From Streptomyces albospinus (GTDB lineage Bacteria; Actinomycetota; Actinomycetes; Streptomycetales; Streptomycetaceae), in assembly GCF_014648695.1 (NCBI RefSeq), contig NZ_BMRP01000016.1, forward strand, positions 1 through 64,000: a stretch of DNA of 64,000 nt, given 5' to 3'. The notes under the pieces are model-generated. The model was given only the letters and a program-made list of their open reading frames with translations, was not told where the DNA came from and did not search any database. Below, piece by piece: positions 25,786 to 34,770 of the stretch (positions within the stretch are counted from its first letter, which is position 1; each line of letters begins with the position of its first letter). A program made the translations under genes and the position numbers.

Positions 25786-26778
25786 TTAGTCCTTGGTCGG
25801 CCCGGTGTCCCGGCTGCGCAGGGGCTGCCACCAGCCGGGGTTGTCGCGGTACCAGGTGACGGTGTCCAGCAGCCCGGTGCCGAACGGCACTTGGGGGGCG
25901 TAGCCCAGGGCCCGCAGCTTGCGGTCGTCGAGGGAGTAGCGGCGGTCGTGGCCGGGGCGGTCCGGGACGTGGCGGACGCGGTCGGGGTCGGCACCGCAGG
26001 CGTCCAGCAGGAGCTCGGTCAGGTGGAGGTTGGTCAGCTCTTCGCCGCTGCCGATGTGGTAGACCTCGCCGGGGCGGCCCTGCTCCAGAACGAGGTGGAT
26101 GCCCCGGCAGTGGTCGTCGACGTGAAGCCAGTCGCGGACGTTGCGGCCGTCGCCGTAGAGCGGGACTGTCCCGCCGGACAGCAGGGTGGTCACGAAGAGC
26201 GGAATGACCTTCTCCGGGTACTGGTACGGCCCGTAGTTGTTGCTGCACCGGGTGATGCTCACGTCCAGTCCGTGGGTGCGGGCGTAGGAGCGGACGAGCA
26301 GGTCGGCACCGGCCTTGGTGGCGGCGTAGGGCGAGTTGGGCCGCAGCGGGCTGTCCTCGGTCCACGAGCCTTCGTCGATGGAGCCGTACACCTCGTCGGT
26401 GGAGACGTGGACGAGGCGCGGCACCGCGGCCCGGCGCGCCGCCTCCAACAGAGTGTGGGTGCCGAGGACGTTGGTACGCACGAAGTCGTCCGGGCCGCTG
26501 AGGGAGCGGTCGACGTGGGTTTCGGCGGCGAAGTTGACCACCGCGTCATGACCGGGCAGCAGGTCCGTGAGGAGCGCTGCGTCGCAGATGTCGCCGTGGA
26601 CGAAGGTGAAGCCGGGATGGTCGCGCACCGGTGCCAGGTTGGCGGGGTTGCCGGCATAGGTGAGTTTGTCGAGCACGGTGACGTGGACGTCGCGGGCGGA
26701 GGGGTGGGCCCCGGACAGCAGGCCGCGCACGTAGTGGGATCCGATGAAACCGGCGGCACCGGTGACCAGCAGGCGCAT
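25786..26778 (-). CDS. rmlB: dTDP-glucose 4,6-dehydratase
   Basis: A 330-aa extended short-chain dehydrogenase. The NAD site is GAAGFIGSHYVR, the catalytic residues are in STDEVYG (Thr-Asp-Glu) and SPYAATKAGAD (YxxxK), and RCSNNYGPYQYPEK is diagnostic of dTDP-glucose 4,6-dehydratases. It converts dTDP-glucose to dTDP-4-keto-6-deoxyglucose for rhamnose or deoxysugar synthesis. It appears intact although its partner rmlA, 11 bp downstream, is deleted and a broken oxidoreductase gene lies upstream, so it may now depend on rmlA elsewhere or be on its way to loss. Confidence 0.92.
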   Translation of the reverse strand: MRLLVTGAAGFIGSHYVRGLLSGAHPSARDVHVTVLDKLTYAGNPANLAPVRDHPGFTFVHGDICDAALLTDLLPGHDAVVNFAAETHVDRSLSGPDDFVRTNVLGTHTLLEAARRAAVPRLVHVSTDEVYGSIDEGSWTEDSPLRPNSPYAATKAGADLLVRSYARTHGLDVSITRCSNNYGPYQYPEKVIPLFVTTLLSGGTVPLYGDGRNVRDWLHVDDHCRGIHLVLEQGRPGEVYHIGSGEELTNLHLTELLLDACGADPDRVRHVPDRPGHDRRYSLDDRKLRALGYAPQVPFGTGLLDTVTWYRDNPGWWQPLRSRDTGPTKD

Positions 26779-26909
26779 GGGGTGTCCTCTCCGTCGGGTG
26801 GGTGGGGTGCGGTCAGTGGGGAGTGGCCGCCGCTCTCCGGCCGGTTCCGGCGGCGGTGGGCGGTGCGGCCGGGGCGTGGCAGGGAGGCGGGTACCCGGAG
26901 CGGGCCGCG

Positions 26910-27441
26910 CCGATGGGCCGCGAGCGCAGGCTGCTCCGCGATGTCCAGCACCATCCGTATGGCCCGCACCATCGTGTCGCGGTCCTCGGGGGTGGCGTAG
27001 TGGCGGTGCTGGATACGGGGCTTGGCGGAGGGCAGTGCGGACCGCAGCGCGACCCGGCCCCGGCTGGTGGGCCGCAGGACGACCGCCCCGATCACGAACG
27101 CGTGCTCGCCGGGCGCGCCGAGCCCGTCGTCGACGAACATCACCGGGGCGGCGTGGATCTGCGCGTCCGGCGCGGCCAGGTCGTCGCGGGTGCGCAGGAA
27201 TGCGCCGGCCTCCGCCACGTTGGACGTCAGCGGGCCGCGGCCGTGACCGGTGAGCGGCGCCAGGTTCTCGGGTGTTCGGGCGCTGGTCAGCGACTCGGTG
27301 TCGGTGCGGTAGGACAGCCCGGCGTGGGCGTGGTCCTGAAGGTTCTCGCCGACCGGCAGGTCGTTGCGCGGGCGGATGCCGTGCGCGCAGCACCGCGGCC
27401 GGGCCGATGCCGAAGAGCAGCACCTCGCCGCCCGCGTCGAG
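26910..27441 (-). pseudogene. GMC family oxidoreductase (choline dehydrogenase-like) remnant
   Basis: Two frames on the reverse strand together read a GMC oxidoreductase. The upstream frame (27441 to about 27372) gives GGEVLLFGIGPAAVLRA with about 15 residues missing from the usual EVLLCAGAIGSPQLLMLSGIGP stretch. The reading then shifts to AHGIRPRNDLPVGENLQDH (from about 27386) and continues through LTSNVAEAGAFLRT and PRIQHRHYATPEDRDTMVRAIRMVLDIA to about 26910. The FAD-binding N-terminus and the catalytic C-terminus are absent. Nothing is recognised in the flanks 26779-26909 and 27442-27681. Confidence 0.8.
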
Positions 27442-27681
27442 CTGCCGGCGGTTGACCATGCGAGACAGCGCGATTCGCGGGCCGCCACGGCGAAATCGAT
27501 GCAACGCGCACGGGTAGTGGCGCGGTCGTCCTGCCTTCAGGTGGCACGACCGAAGATATTCGCCTGACGGACGGGTCCGGCAGAAGGATTCGCGGCGATT
27601 TTGAGGCGTGCGGGCGTCCGGTGACCATAGGCCCAGCCGGCACCCCGGCGAGTCAGCACGACGAGAGACGCGTCACACACC

Positions 27682-29133
27682 ATGCACCGCGATCCTGCCG
27701 CAGAGGTCACCCCTACCGCCTCTGACCTGGACGTTCCATCGAACCGTCCGTTCCGGTTGAACCTGATCACCGCCACCGCCCTCGTGATGGGCAACATCAT
27801 CGGCGGCGGCATCTTCCTGCTGCCGGCCTCGGTGGCCCCCTTCGGGACCATCAGCCTGGTCGCCTTCGGCGTCCTCACGCTCGGCGCGATCTGTCTCGCG
27901 CTGGTCTTCGGGCGGCTCGCGCAGCGCCATCCGGACACCGGCGGCCCCTACGTCTACGCGCGTGAAGCGTTCGGCGACTTCGCCGGGTTCCTCTCCGCCT
28001 GGTCGTACTGGACCATGACCTGGGTCAGCAACGCGGCGCTGGCGGTGGCCGCCGTCGGCTATGTGCACGTCCTCCTCCCGGGGCACGGGTCCAAGGGCCT
28101 CGATCTCGCGGTGGCCCTGGGTGCGCTGTGGTTGCCGGCGCTCGCCAACTTCGCGGGCACCCGCTACGTCGGCGCGGTCCAACTGGTCTCCACCGTCCTC
28201 AAGTTCGTCCCGCTGCTGTTCATCGCGATCGTCGGGATGTTCTTCTTCGACCCGCACAAGCTCGGGTCGTTCCACGAGGGCGGCGGCAGCACCCTCGGCG
28301 GGCTGTCCGCGGCGGCGGCGATCCTCCTCTACAGCTACGTCGGCGTGGAGTCCGCCGCGATGAGCGCCGGCGAGGTCCGCGACCCGGAGCGCAACGTCGG
28401 CCGGGCCACCGTCCTCGGCACCATCGGCGCCGCCGTGGTCTACCTGCTCGGCACCCTCGCCGTCTTCGGCACCGTCTCCCACGACAAGCTGGTGAAGTCC
28501 CAGGCGCCGTTCTCGGACGCGGTGGACGCGATGTTCGGCGGCCACTGGGGCGGTACGGTCATCGCCGCGGCGGCCGTGATCTCCATCGTCGGCGCGCTCA
28601 ACGGCTGGACCCTGATGAGCGCCCAGTCCCCGTACGCCGCCGCCAAGGACGGCCTCTTCCCGGCCGCGTTCCTCAAGAAGCAGCGCGGGGTGCCCACCTT
28701 CGGCGTGCTGGCCGCCGCCGTGCTGGCCAGCGCCCTGACGGTGATCAACTACTTCCTCGGCACCGGCGGCGTCTTCGAGATCCTGGTGCTGATCACCACC
28801 TTCTCGGCCACCGTCCCCTACCTCCTGGCGGCCGGCGCCCAGATCTACTTCCTGCTCAGCGGCCGTCGCGACAAGGTCCGCCCCGGCCGCTTCGCCCGCG
28901 ATCTGACGCTTGCGGTGCTCGCGTTCGGCTTCACCTTCTGGCTCGTCGCCGGCGCCGGCTACGCGGCCATCTACCAGGGCGTGCTGTTCCTCTTCGCCGG
29001 CATCCTGGTGTACGCGCTGATGGCCGCCCGGCGGTCGGACCGCGCGGAGCGCCGCGACGACGAGGAGCGCACGGAGGAGGCCCGGGAGGCGGCGCCGTCC
29101 CCCGTGCTCAGCGGCAGCGGCCCGGGCGCGTAG
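27682..29133 (+). CDS. APC-type basic amino acid/polyamine antiporter family permease
   Basis: A 483-aa integral membrane protein with about 12 transmembrane helices. TM1 carries the substrate-binding GNIIGGGIFLLPA motif of the APC superfamily; GWTLMSAQSPYAAAKDGLFP and the overall length match AdiC/PotE-like arginine:agmatine or polyamine antiporters. The last 30 residues are a charged cytoplasmic tail. No decarboxylase is adjacent, so substrate and direction are open. A 25-bp-arm hairpin lies 145 bp downstream. Confidence 0.88.
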   Translation: MHRDPAAEVTPTASDLDVPSNRPFRLNLITATALVMGNIIGGGIFLLPASVAPFGTISLVAFGVLTLGAICLALVFGRLAQRHPDTGGPYVYAREAFGDFAGFLSAWSYWTMTWVSNAALAVAAVGYVHVLLPGHGSKGLDLAVALGALWLPALANFAGTRYVGAVQLVSTVLKFVPLLFIAIVGMFFFDPHKLGSFHEGGGSTLGGLSAAAAILLYSYVGVESAAMSAGEVRDPERNVGRATVLGTIGAAVVYLLGTLAVFGTVSHDKLVKSQAPFSDAVDAMFGGHWGGTVIAAAAVISIVGALNGWTLMSAQSPYAAAKDGLFPAAFLKKQRGVPTFGVLAAAVLASALTVINYFLGTGGVFEILVLITTFSATVPYLLAAGAQIYFLLSGRRDKVRPGRFARDLTLAVLAFGFTFWLVAGAGYAAIYQGVLFLFAGILVYALMAARRSDRAERRDDEERTEEAREAAPSPVLSGSGPGA

Positions 29134-29278
29134 CAGCCGGACCGCCGGGGGCCGGCCAGGAGGCCGGGCCCCGGTGTCCACCGGCAGCACGTTCCTCCCT
29201 CGTGCCGGCGGCCAAGTCCCTGTGCGGTCCGGGGGATTACCTCCCACGTAATCGACCCTCCCGGCCGGTGTCGGCAGG

Positions 29279-29334
29279 GTAGCGGCATCGGTTCGCGGGC
29301 CGGCGCACTCCGGCCCGCGAACCGATGCCGCTAC
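29279..29334. terminator. Perfect 25-bp inverted repeat, terminator-like hairpin
   Basis: Arms 29279-29303 and 29310-29334 are perfectly complementary around the 6-nt loop CGCACT. The hairpin lies after the permease gene and ends 30 bp before the ATG of the next gene. There is no T-tract, common for Streptomyces terminators. Because it abuts the next gene it could also shield or attenuate that transcript. Confidence 0.8.
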
Positions 29335-29364
29335 GTCTCTTCCGGATATCACCAGGAGTTCGCC

Positions 29365-29766
29365 ATGTCGCAGCACGAGCAGTACAGCACCGCCGGTCAG
29401 GCCATCGACCACTCCGCCGCCGCGGCGCGGTACATCGAGGCGTGGAACGCCACCGAGGAAGGCGGGCGGGCCAAGGCGGTCGCCGCGGCGTTCACCGAGG
29501 ACGCCACCTACACCGACCCGCTGGCCGACGTCGCGGGCCACGAGGGGCTTGCGGCGGCGATCGCCGGCGCGCACCAGCAGTTCCCGGGGTTCGTCTTCCG
29601 GCTGCTGGGGGCGGTGGACGGCCACCACGACATCGCACGGTTCGGCTGGGAGCTGGTGGCCCCGGACGGGTCGGCGCCGGTCGCCGGGTTCGACGTGGTG
29701 CGGCTGGCGGCGGACGGCCGGATCCGTTCGGTGCTCGGATTCCTGGACCGCGTCCCGGCGATGTGA
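29365..29766 (+). CDS. NTF2-like / SnoaL-like protein
   Basis: A 133-aa nuclear transport factor 2-fold protein (AAARYIEAWNATEEGGRAKAVAAAFTEDATYTDPLADVAGHEGLAAAI, then VAGFDVVRLAADGRIRSVLGFLD). The ATG follows AGGAG by 7 nt. Members act as small isomerases, cyclases or ligand-binding proteins. It is convergent with an XRE regulator gene and preceded by a strong hairpin, so it is likely transcribed alone. Ligand unknown. Confidence 0.85.
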   Translation: MSQHEQYSTAGQAIDHSAAAARYIEAWNATEEGGRAKAVAAAFTEDATYTDPLADVAGHEGLAAAIAGAHQQFPGFVFRLLGAVDGHHDIARFGWELVAPDGSAPVAGFDVVRLAADGRIRSVLGFLDRVPAM

Positions 29767-29817
29767 GGCGCCGCGCGGTGACGTGATGTCAGGCGCGGCC
29801 GGCGACCGGTACCCGCA

Positions 29818-30627
29818 TCACGTCGACGTCCGCAGAAACGCGGCCGTTTCGGGGTCGGCGGGCAGGAAGGTCTCCACCGCCAGTTCCGAAACGGTCACAT
29901 CCATCGGGGTGTTGAAGGTGGCGATCGTCGAGATGAAGGACAGCACCGCGCCGTCGTGCTCGATCATCATCGGCAGGGCGAACGGCGGATGGTCGCCGAA
30001 CGCCGCGGTCTCCCGCCCGCCCTCGGGCAGCGGGTACCCGCTCACCTCGTCGTAGAGATCCCGCAGCGGCGACGACCGCAGCAGCGCCAACTGCCGTTCC
30101 ATCTGGTCGAGAAGATGCCCGCGCCACTCCAGGAAGTTGCGGATGCGGGGGGCCAGGCCGCCCGGGTGGAGGGTGATCCGCATGGCGTTGAGCGGTGGTC
30201 GCAGCAGGGCCGGGTCGATGCCGTCGAGCAGCATGGCGATGCCGTTGTTCGCCGCCTGCACGTGGTACACGCCGTCCACCACCAGGGCGGGGTACGGCTC
30301 GTAGCCGCTCAGCATCCGTTCCAGGCCCGCCCGGAGCGCGGTCATCGACGGGTCGTCCAGCGGGGTCTCCGGGAAGCTCGGGGCGTAACCGGCCGAGATC
30401 AGCAGGACGTTGCGTTCCCGTACGGGGACGTCGAGATGCTCGGCCAGCCGCAGCACCATCTCCTGGCTGGGCCGGGCCCGGCCGGTCTCGATGAAGCTGA
30501 TGTGGCGGGCGGAGGAGTCGGCGCGCAGCGCCAGTTCCAGCTGGCTTATCCGGCGCCGGTCGCGCCATTCCCGCAACAGGGTGCCCACACCCGTGGATTC
30601 CGGCGCGAGCGCCGCGGTAGTCGTCAT
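29818..30627 (-). CDS. XRE family regulator with MmyB-like ligand-binding domain
   Basis: A 269-aa regulator. Residues about 13-70 are a Cro/C1-type helix-turn-helix (LLREWRDRRRISQLELALRADSSARHISFIETGRARPS); the C-terminal part is the MmyB-like PAS-related domain (LNAMRITLHPGGLAPRIRNFLEW). Such proteins in actinobacteria bind fatty acid-like ligands and usually control a divergent or adjacent reductase. The ATG at 30627 lacks a ribosome binding site and lies 27 bp from a GTTACC-ttc-GGTAAC repeat, suggesting autoregulation. Confidence 0.88.
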   Translation of the reverse strand: MTTTAALAPESTGVGTLLREWRDRRRISQLELALRADSSARHISFIETGRARPSQEMVLRLAEHLDVPVRERNVLLISAGYAPSFPETPLDDPSMTALRAGLERMLSGYEPYPALVVDGVYHVQAANNGIAMLLDGIDPALLRPPLNAMRITLHPGGLAPRIRNFLEWRGHLLDQMERQLALLRSSPLRDLYDEVSGYPLPEGGRETAAFGDHPPFALPMMIEHDGAVLSFISTIATFNTPMDVTVSELAVETFLPADPETAAFLRTST

Positions 30628-30654
30628 GGGGGGAAAGTAACCGACGCGACTGGT

Positions 30655-30669
30655 GTTACCTTCGGTAAC
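30655..30669. promoter_or_regulatory. GTTACC-TTC-GGTAAC operator candidate
   Basis: A perfect 6-bp inverted repeat with a 3-bp spacer lies just upstream of the XRE regulator start, in an A/T-richer stretch with an additional GTAAC half-site at 30637-30641. It is the expected place for an autoregulatory site. A similar motif, GTTAC-ttcgg-GTAAC, occurs before the acyl-CoA synthetase gene at 38777-38791. Confidence 0.55.
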
Positions 30670-30840
30670 TTGGAGGTCGCGGCGGTGTGACCGGGCGGGA
30701 CCGCCGCGCGTCCGCGGCCGTGGCACACGGAAGGGCGCCGCTCACCCTCCGTGCGCGGGCGCGCGAACCGCGCCCGCCGTGACAGGCTGGAGGTGCCGCA
30801 CCCGTAGGGCGGCACCGGCACACGGTGGGAGGCGAGCGCG

Positions 30841-31152
30841 ATGCATGCTCAGGTGGAACCGCTCAGCGACGAGGAGATCCGGGACCGCCTCGCGGAGCTG
30901 CCCGGCTGGACCGTCGACGGCACCCTGCTGTGCCGCCGCTACCATTTCCGCGGCCACCTCCCGGCCGCCGTGATGGTCATGCACATCGCCCGGATCCAGG
31001 AGGAGTTGGACCACCACGCGGATCTGACGCTGGGGTACAACCGGCTCGCCGTCGCGGTGAACACGCACAGCATCGGCGGCCGGATCACCGCTCTCGACTT
31101 CGGCCTGGCCCACCGGATCGAGGAGATCGCCGCGGCGCACGGCGCCGACTGA
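30841..31152 (+). CDS. phhB: 4a-hydroxytetrahydrobiopterin dehydratase (pterin-4a-carbinolamine dehydratase)
   Basis: A 103-aa PCD/DCoH protein. Family landmarks are LPGWTVDG near the N-terminus, the active-site segment EELDHHADLTLGYNRLAVAVNTHS and GGRITALDFGLAHRIEEIA. It dehydrates 4a-hydroxytetrahydropterin to regenerate the cofactor of aromatic amino acid hydroxylases, or a related molybdopterin/folate species. No hydroxylase is adjacent. GGGAGGCGAG precedes the ATG. It is convergent with the YihY gene, 13 bp away. Confidence 0.9.
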   Translation: MHAQVEPLSDEEIRDRLAELPGWTVDGTLLCRRYHFRGHLPAAVMVMHIARIQEELDHHADLTLGYNRLAVAVNTHSIGGRITALDFGLAHRIEEIAAAHGAD

Positions 31153-31165
31153 GCCGGGCCGGCCG

Positions 31166-32185
31166 TCAGCTCGGGGCGCGCGGCTTGATGATCCGGCCGG
31201 CGCGCGCCAGCTCGACGTTGAACTGGGCGCCGGACAGCAGCGACAGATTCGAGAACCACAGCCAGATCAGGAACACCACGGGCCCGGCGAGCGAACCGTA
31301 GAGCCGGTTGAAGGTGCCCACGTACGAGGCGTAGAAGGCGAAGCCCGCCGACGACACCAGCCACAGCAGCACCGCCAGCACCCCGCCCGGCCCCGCCCGC
31401 CGCACCCCGCGCGAATGCGGCGGCCCGGACCGGAACAGCACCATCGCCAGCACGGTCGCCAGAAGCAGCAGCAGCGGCCACTGGAGCACGTTCCAGGTCG
31501 TCTCGCCCGCCTCGCCGAGACCCAGCGCCCGGCCCAGCGCGGTCGCCACCGGCCCGCTCACCAGCAGCGCCACCGCACTGCTGATCAGCAGCGCCATCAG
31601 CAGCAGCGCCGTCACGATGATCCGCGGCGCCTTCCGCCACGGCGGCCGGTCGTCCTTCGTACGGTGCATGGCGTGCAGCGCCCGCCGGAACACCGCCAGA
31701 TAGCTGCACGACGACCACAGCGCGCTGGCCAGCGCACCGCCCACCACCACCCAAGCGGCGGTGCGCTGGTGCGCCATGACGACCAGCGCATGGCGGACCG
31801 TCGCGCCCGACTCGGCGGGCGCGATCGAGCTGAGCCGGTTGATCAGCTGCTCGGTGCCCGCCGGATCGGCGAGCCCGATCAGCGAGATGGTCACGATCGC
31901 CGACGGCAGCAGCGCCAGCACCGAGTAGTACGTCAGGCTCGCCGCCCAGTCCGTCACATCGTCGTGCCACACGGACAGCGGTGTACGGCGCAGCGCGGTG
32001 CGGTACCGCTTCCAGGCGGGGCGGTGGGCCGGGCGCGCGGCGGCGGCCGGTGCCGGGGCCCCGGGCGGTGCGGCGTCGGCCTCCGGGGCGGGCTCCGCCG
32101 TCGTGGTCCGCCGGCGCGCCTCGCCGCGCATACTGCTCGCGCCCATGTCGTATCCGTCCTCTGTGCCGTACTGGTCCTGCATCAT
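31166..32185 (-). CDS. YihY/virulence factor BrkB family membrane protein
   Basis: A 339-aa membrane protein. About 60 Ala/Pro-rich cytoplasmic residues precede the YihY domain, which opens with WHDDVTDWAASLTYYSVLALLPSAIVTISLIGL and contains six hydrophobic helices and the family signature GSLAGPVVFLIWLWFSNLSLLSGAQFNVEL. GGAGAACC precedes the tandem ATG codons. It is 21 bp downstream of the DUF1266 gene on the same strand, so they are probably co-transcribed. The function of the family is not settled. Confidence 0.9.
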   Translation of the reverse strand: MMQDQYGTEDGYDMGASSMRGEARRRTTTAEPAPEADAAPPGAPAPAAAARPAHRPAWKRYRTALRRTPLSVWHDDVTDWAASLTYYSVLALLPSAIVTISLIGLADPAGTEQLINRLSSIAPAESGATVRHALVVMAHQRTAAWVVVGGALASALWSSCSYLAVFRRALHAMHRTKDDRPPWRKAPRIIVTALLLMALLISSAVALLVSGPVATALGRALGLGEAGETTWNVLQWPLLLLLATVLAMVLFRSGPPHSRGVRRAGPGGVLAVLLWLVSSAGFAFYASYVGTFNRLYGSLAGPVVFLIWLWFSNLSLLSGAQFNVELARAGRIIKPRAPS

Positions 32186-32206
32186 CCCGGTTCTCCGCCG
32201 CCGCTG

Positions 32207-33304
32207 TCAGGCGAACGATGCCACGCCATCCCCCCGTGAGGAGAAGGGCAGGGAGCGCCACGGAGAGGCCGGGTCCCGGGTCAGTACCCGGTGGATGTGC
32301 GCCGCCTCGGTGTACGGCGGCCCGAACCAGCCGTTGTCGAACGCCAGCATCCGGCCCAGCGCATAGCCCGCGGCGAACTCGTCCCACGAGCCGTACACCT
32401 CACGGGCCCGCGCGGCCACCCGCGTCACCGCCTGCTCGGCCTGCGGCGGTGCACACAGCCGCGCACCCAGCCCCCACCGCACCAGGCCGACGGCGTGCGC
32501 GAGGTCGAGTGCGGCCAGCGACACCACCCGGCCGCCGGCCGGCAGCAGGCCGTCCGCCCGGAACCGCTCCTCGTACCGGTCCACCAGCTCGGGCACCGCG
32601 GGCGCGTCCCCGGACGGGACCCCCGCCCCCGCTCCCGGCGCCCCGCCGTGCCGGGCGCGCAGCGCCGCCTCCGTCTCGGCCGGTACGAACCGCCCGCCGA
32701 GCAGCTGGTCGAAGCGCTGCTGCCAGCCGGCCGGGTCGGTCACCGACCACTGCTCGCGCAGCGTCTCCGCGTCCGAGGCGTAGTCCAGGAACGCGGTACC
32801 GAGCTCGTTCCACGGGACGCTGTGGTGCACCGCGAGCGGCGCGCCGCAGGCCAGTCCCTGCGCGACCGGGCCGTGCTGCCAAGCGCCCTGATGGGCGGCG
32901 AGCAGCCCGCCGGGCCGCGGCCCGTACTGCGCCCGGACCCGCAGCCAGCCGGCGCGGTGGGCGGGCGTCGCGGCCAGGTACGCGGCGAACGGGGTGCCCG
33001 GGTTGACCGCCAGCTGCCACCGGTCGTTGGGCCAGTCCTGCGCCAGTTCCTCGACCGACACCCGGTCGAAAAACTGCTGTGGCTGCCAGGGCGGCAGCAT
33101 GCCGCGCGTCAGTACGGGAATGCACTTACCGCCCGCCGCCGGGTCGTCGTAGACGGGAAGGGGGTCCTGACCCTGCTGCGGCACCGCCAGGTACAGATCC
33201 TCGCCGGCGATCGCCGCGACCTGTCCGTCCCAGTCACCACGCGCCGTCGCTTCGTACAGCCGCCGCTCGGTATCCGTCGGCGGCATCCATCCCGGAGTAC
33301 CCAC
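32207..33304 (-). CDS. DUF1266 domain protein with SseB-like N-terminus
   Basis: A 365-aa protein. Residues about 5-130 resemble an SseB-type domain (TERRLYEATARGDWDGQVAAI, LPVYDDPAAGGKCIPVLTRGM). The remainder is DUF1266 (SWDEFAAGYALGRMLAFDNGWF), a family associated in Streptomyces with uncharacterised, possibly toxin-related loci. The start is set at GTG 33304; an ATG at 33286 is equally plausible because ribosome binding sites are weak. The gene diverges from a methyltransferase gene and leads the YihY gene. Confidence 0.78.
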   Translation of the reverse strand: MGTPGWMPPTDTERRLYEATARGDWDGQVAAIAGEDLYLAVPQQGQDPLPVYDDPAAGGKCIPVLTRGMLPPWQPQQFFDRVSVEELAQDWPNDRWQLAVNPGTPFAAYLAATPAHRAGWLRVRAQYGPRPGGLLAAHQGAWQHGPVAQGLACGAPLAVHHSVPWNELGTAFLDYASDAETLREQWSVTDPAGWQQRFDQLLGGRFVPAETEAALRARHGGAPGAGAGVPSGDAPAVPELVDRYEERFRADGLLPAGGRVVSLAALDLAHAVGLVRWGLGARLCAPPQAEQAVTRVAARAREVYGSWDEFAAGYALGRMLAFDNGWFGPPYTEAAHIHRVLTRDPASPWRSLPFSSRGDGVASFA

Positions 33305-33417
33305 AGGTCCCGACCTTACGGTGGCCCGCAGCCGCGCCGTAACCAGGGGCCGCGGCGGGGACCTCCGGACCGGAAGGCAGTTTGCCCCGCAACGACCCGT
33401 AACGGAGGCTCGATGCC

Positions 33418-34335
33418 ATGAGCAGTCACGACCGCCCCGTGGACGGGCACCCGCAGGACGGCGCCGCCATCGACTGGGCGGAGCTCGGTCCGCTCCTCGA
33501 ACGGGGCGCCGCCCTCCAGACCCCGCTCTACGAGCAGGCCGCGGGGTGGCTGCGGGACCTGCTGATCGCTGACGGTGCATCAGATACCGGTGCCGGGGAG
33601 GGCGCCGTCGGCCGGATCCTGGACATCGGCAGCGGGCCGGGTGTCGTCAGCTGCCTCCTGGCCCGCGCCTTCCCGGCCGCCGAGGTGTGCGCGGTGGACG
33701 CGAACGGCGCCGTCCTGGAGCGCGCCCGGGCCCGCGCCGCGCGCCTCGGCCTCGGCGACCGGATCCACACCCACCTCGCCGAGGTCCCGTACGGCCTGGA
33801 CTCGCTCGGCGGCGCCGATGTCATCTGGTCGAGCCGGGCGCTGCACCACGTCGGCGACCAGCGCGGCGCGGTCGCCGCCCTCGCCGGCCACCTGCGGCCC
33901 GGCGGGCTGCTCGCCGTCTCCGAGGGCGGCCTCGCGCCGCGCTTCCTGCCGCGCGACATCGGCATCGGTCGGCCGGGGCTCCAGTCGCGCCTGGACGCGG
34001 CGGCCGAGGACTGGTTCACGGAGATGCGCGTGGCGCTCCCCGACGCGGCCGACGCCATCGAGGACTGGCCCGCCTTCCTGGCCGACGCCGGCCTGCGCAC
34101 CCCCCGGACCCGCAGCTTCCTGCTGGACCTGCCGGCGCCCCTCTCCGCCGACGCCCGCCACTACATCCAGGCCAATCTCACCCGCGCCGTGGAGCTCTAC
34201 GGCGACCAGCTGGATCCGGACGACCTGAGCACCCTCGCCCGCCTCACGGACCCCTACGACCCCGCCGGCATCACCCGCCGCCCGGACGCCTTCCTGCTCG
34301 CCGCGCAGACGGTGCACACGGCGCGCGCACAGTAG
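33418..34335 (+). CDS. Class I SAM-dependent methyltransferase
   Basis: A 305-aa methyltransferase with motif I RILDIGSGPGVVSCLLAR, an acidic motif II AEVCAVDANGAVL and the post-motif segment GGADVIWSSRALHHVGDQ. The C-terminal half (PGLQSRLDAAAEDWFTEMR) suggests a substrate lid. The ATG at 33418 is preceded by GGAGG. It is divergent from the DUF1266 gene. Substrate unknown. Confidence 0.88.
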   Translation: MSSHDRPVDGHPQDGAAIDWAELGPLLERGAALQTPLYEQAAGWLRDLLIADGASDTGAGEGAVGRILDIGSGPGVVSCLLARAFPAAEVCAVDANGAVLERARARAARLGLGDRIHTHLAEVPYGLDSLGGADVIWSSRALHHVGDQRGAVAALAGHLRPGGLLAVSEGGLAPRFLPRDIGIGRPGLQSRLDAAAEDWFTEMRVALPDAADAIEDWPAFLADAGLRTPRTRSFLLDLPAPLSADARHYIQANLTRAVELYGDQLDPDDLSTLARLTDPYDPAGITRRPDAFLLAAQTVHTARAQ

Positions 34336-34770
34336 CCGGCCCGTCGGCCCGGGAGGCCGGTCCCGGAGGCGGGGTGAGGCCGGGGCGCGTACCGGTCGCA
34401 CCGCGTCGGCCCGACGCGCCGCCGGCGGCGGCCCCGGCCTGAACGGCCACCGGACTCGGCGGACGCGACCCGGCCCCGCCCACCGCGGCCCTCGGCGGCG
34501 CGGCGCCCCGCCCCGACCCGGACGGCGATCTGCCCGAACAGCTGCCGAGCGCCGCCCAACGGCACCACCCGGAGCAGCAACAAGGGCCGATGGAAGCCCG
34601 GTTGGCGGCCCGGTCCTCAGCGGACCGGCGGCACCGCGAGGTGGTGCTCGACGACTCCGTGGCGCTCCGCCGCCGGCCTGCTGCTCCGCACCGGCGTGCG
34701 CTGCCTACGGGGCGCCTTCACGGCGCCGCCGTGAACGGGCGGCAGGCTGCCGGTCGCCCCGTCCCGCCGC
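34336..34770. other. 435-bp gap with no recognisable gene
   Basis: Between two convergent genes. One forward frame through 34450-34700 reads with coding-like composition (DPDGDLPEQLPSAAQRHHPEQQQGPMEARLAARS), but no family is recognised and no good start is seen. It may be a decayed gene. Confidence 0.4.
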
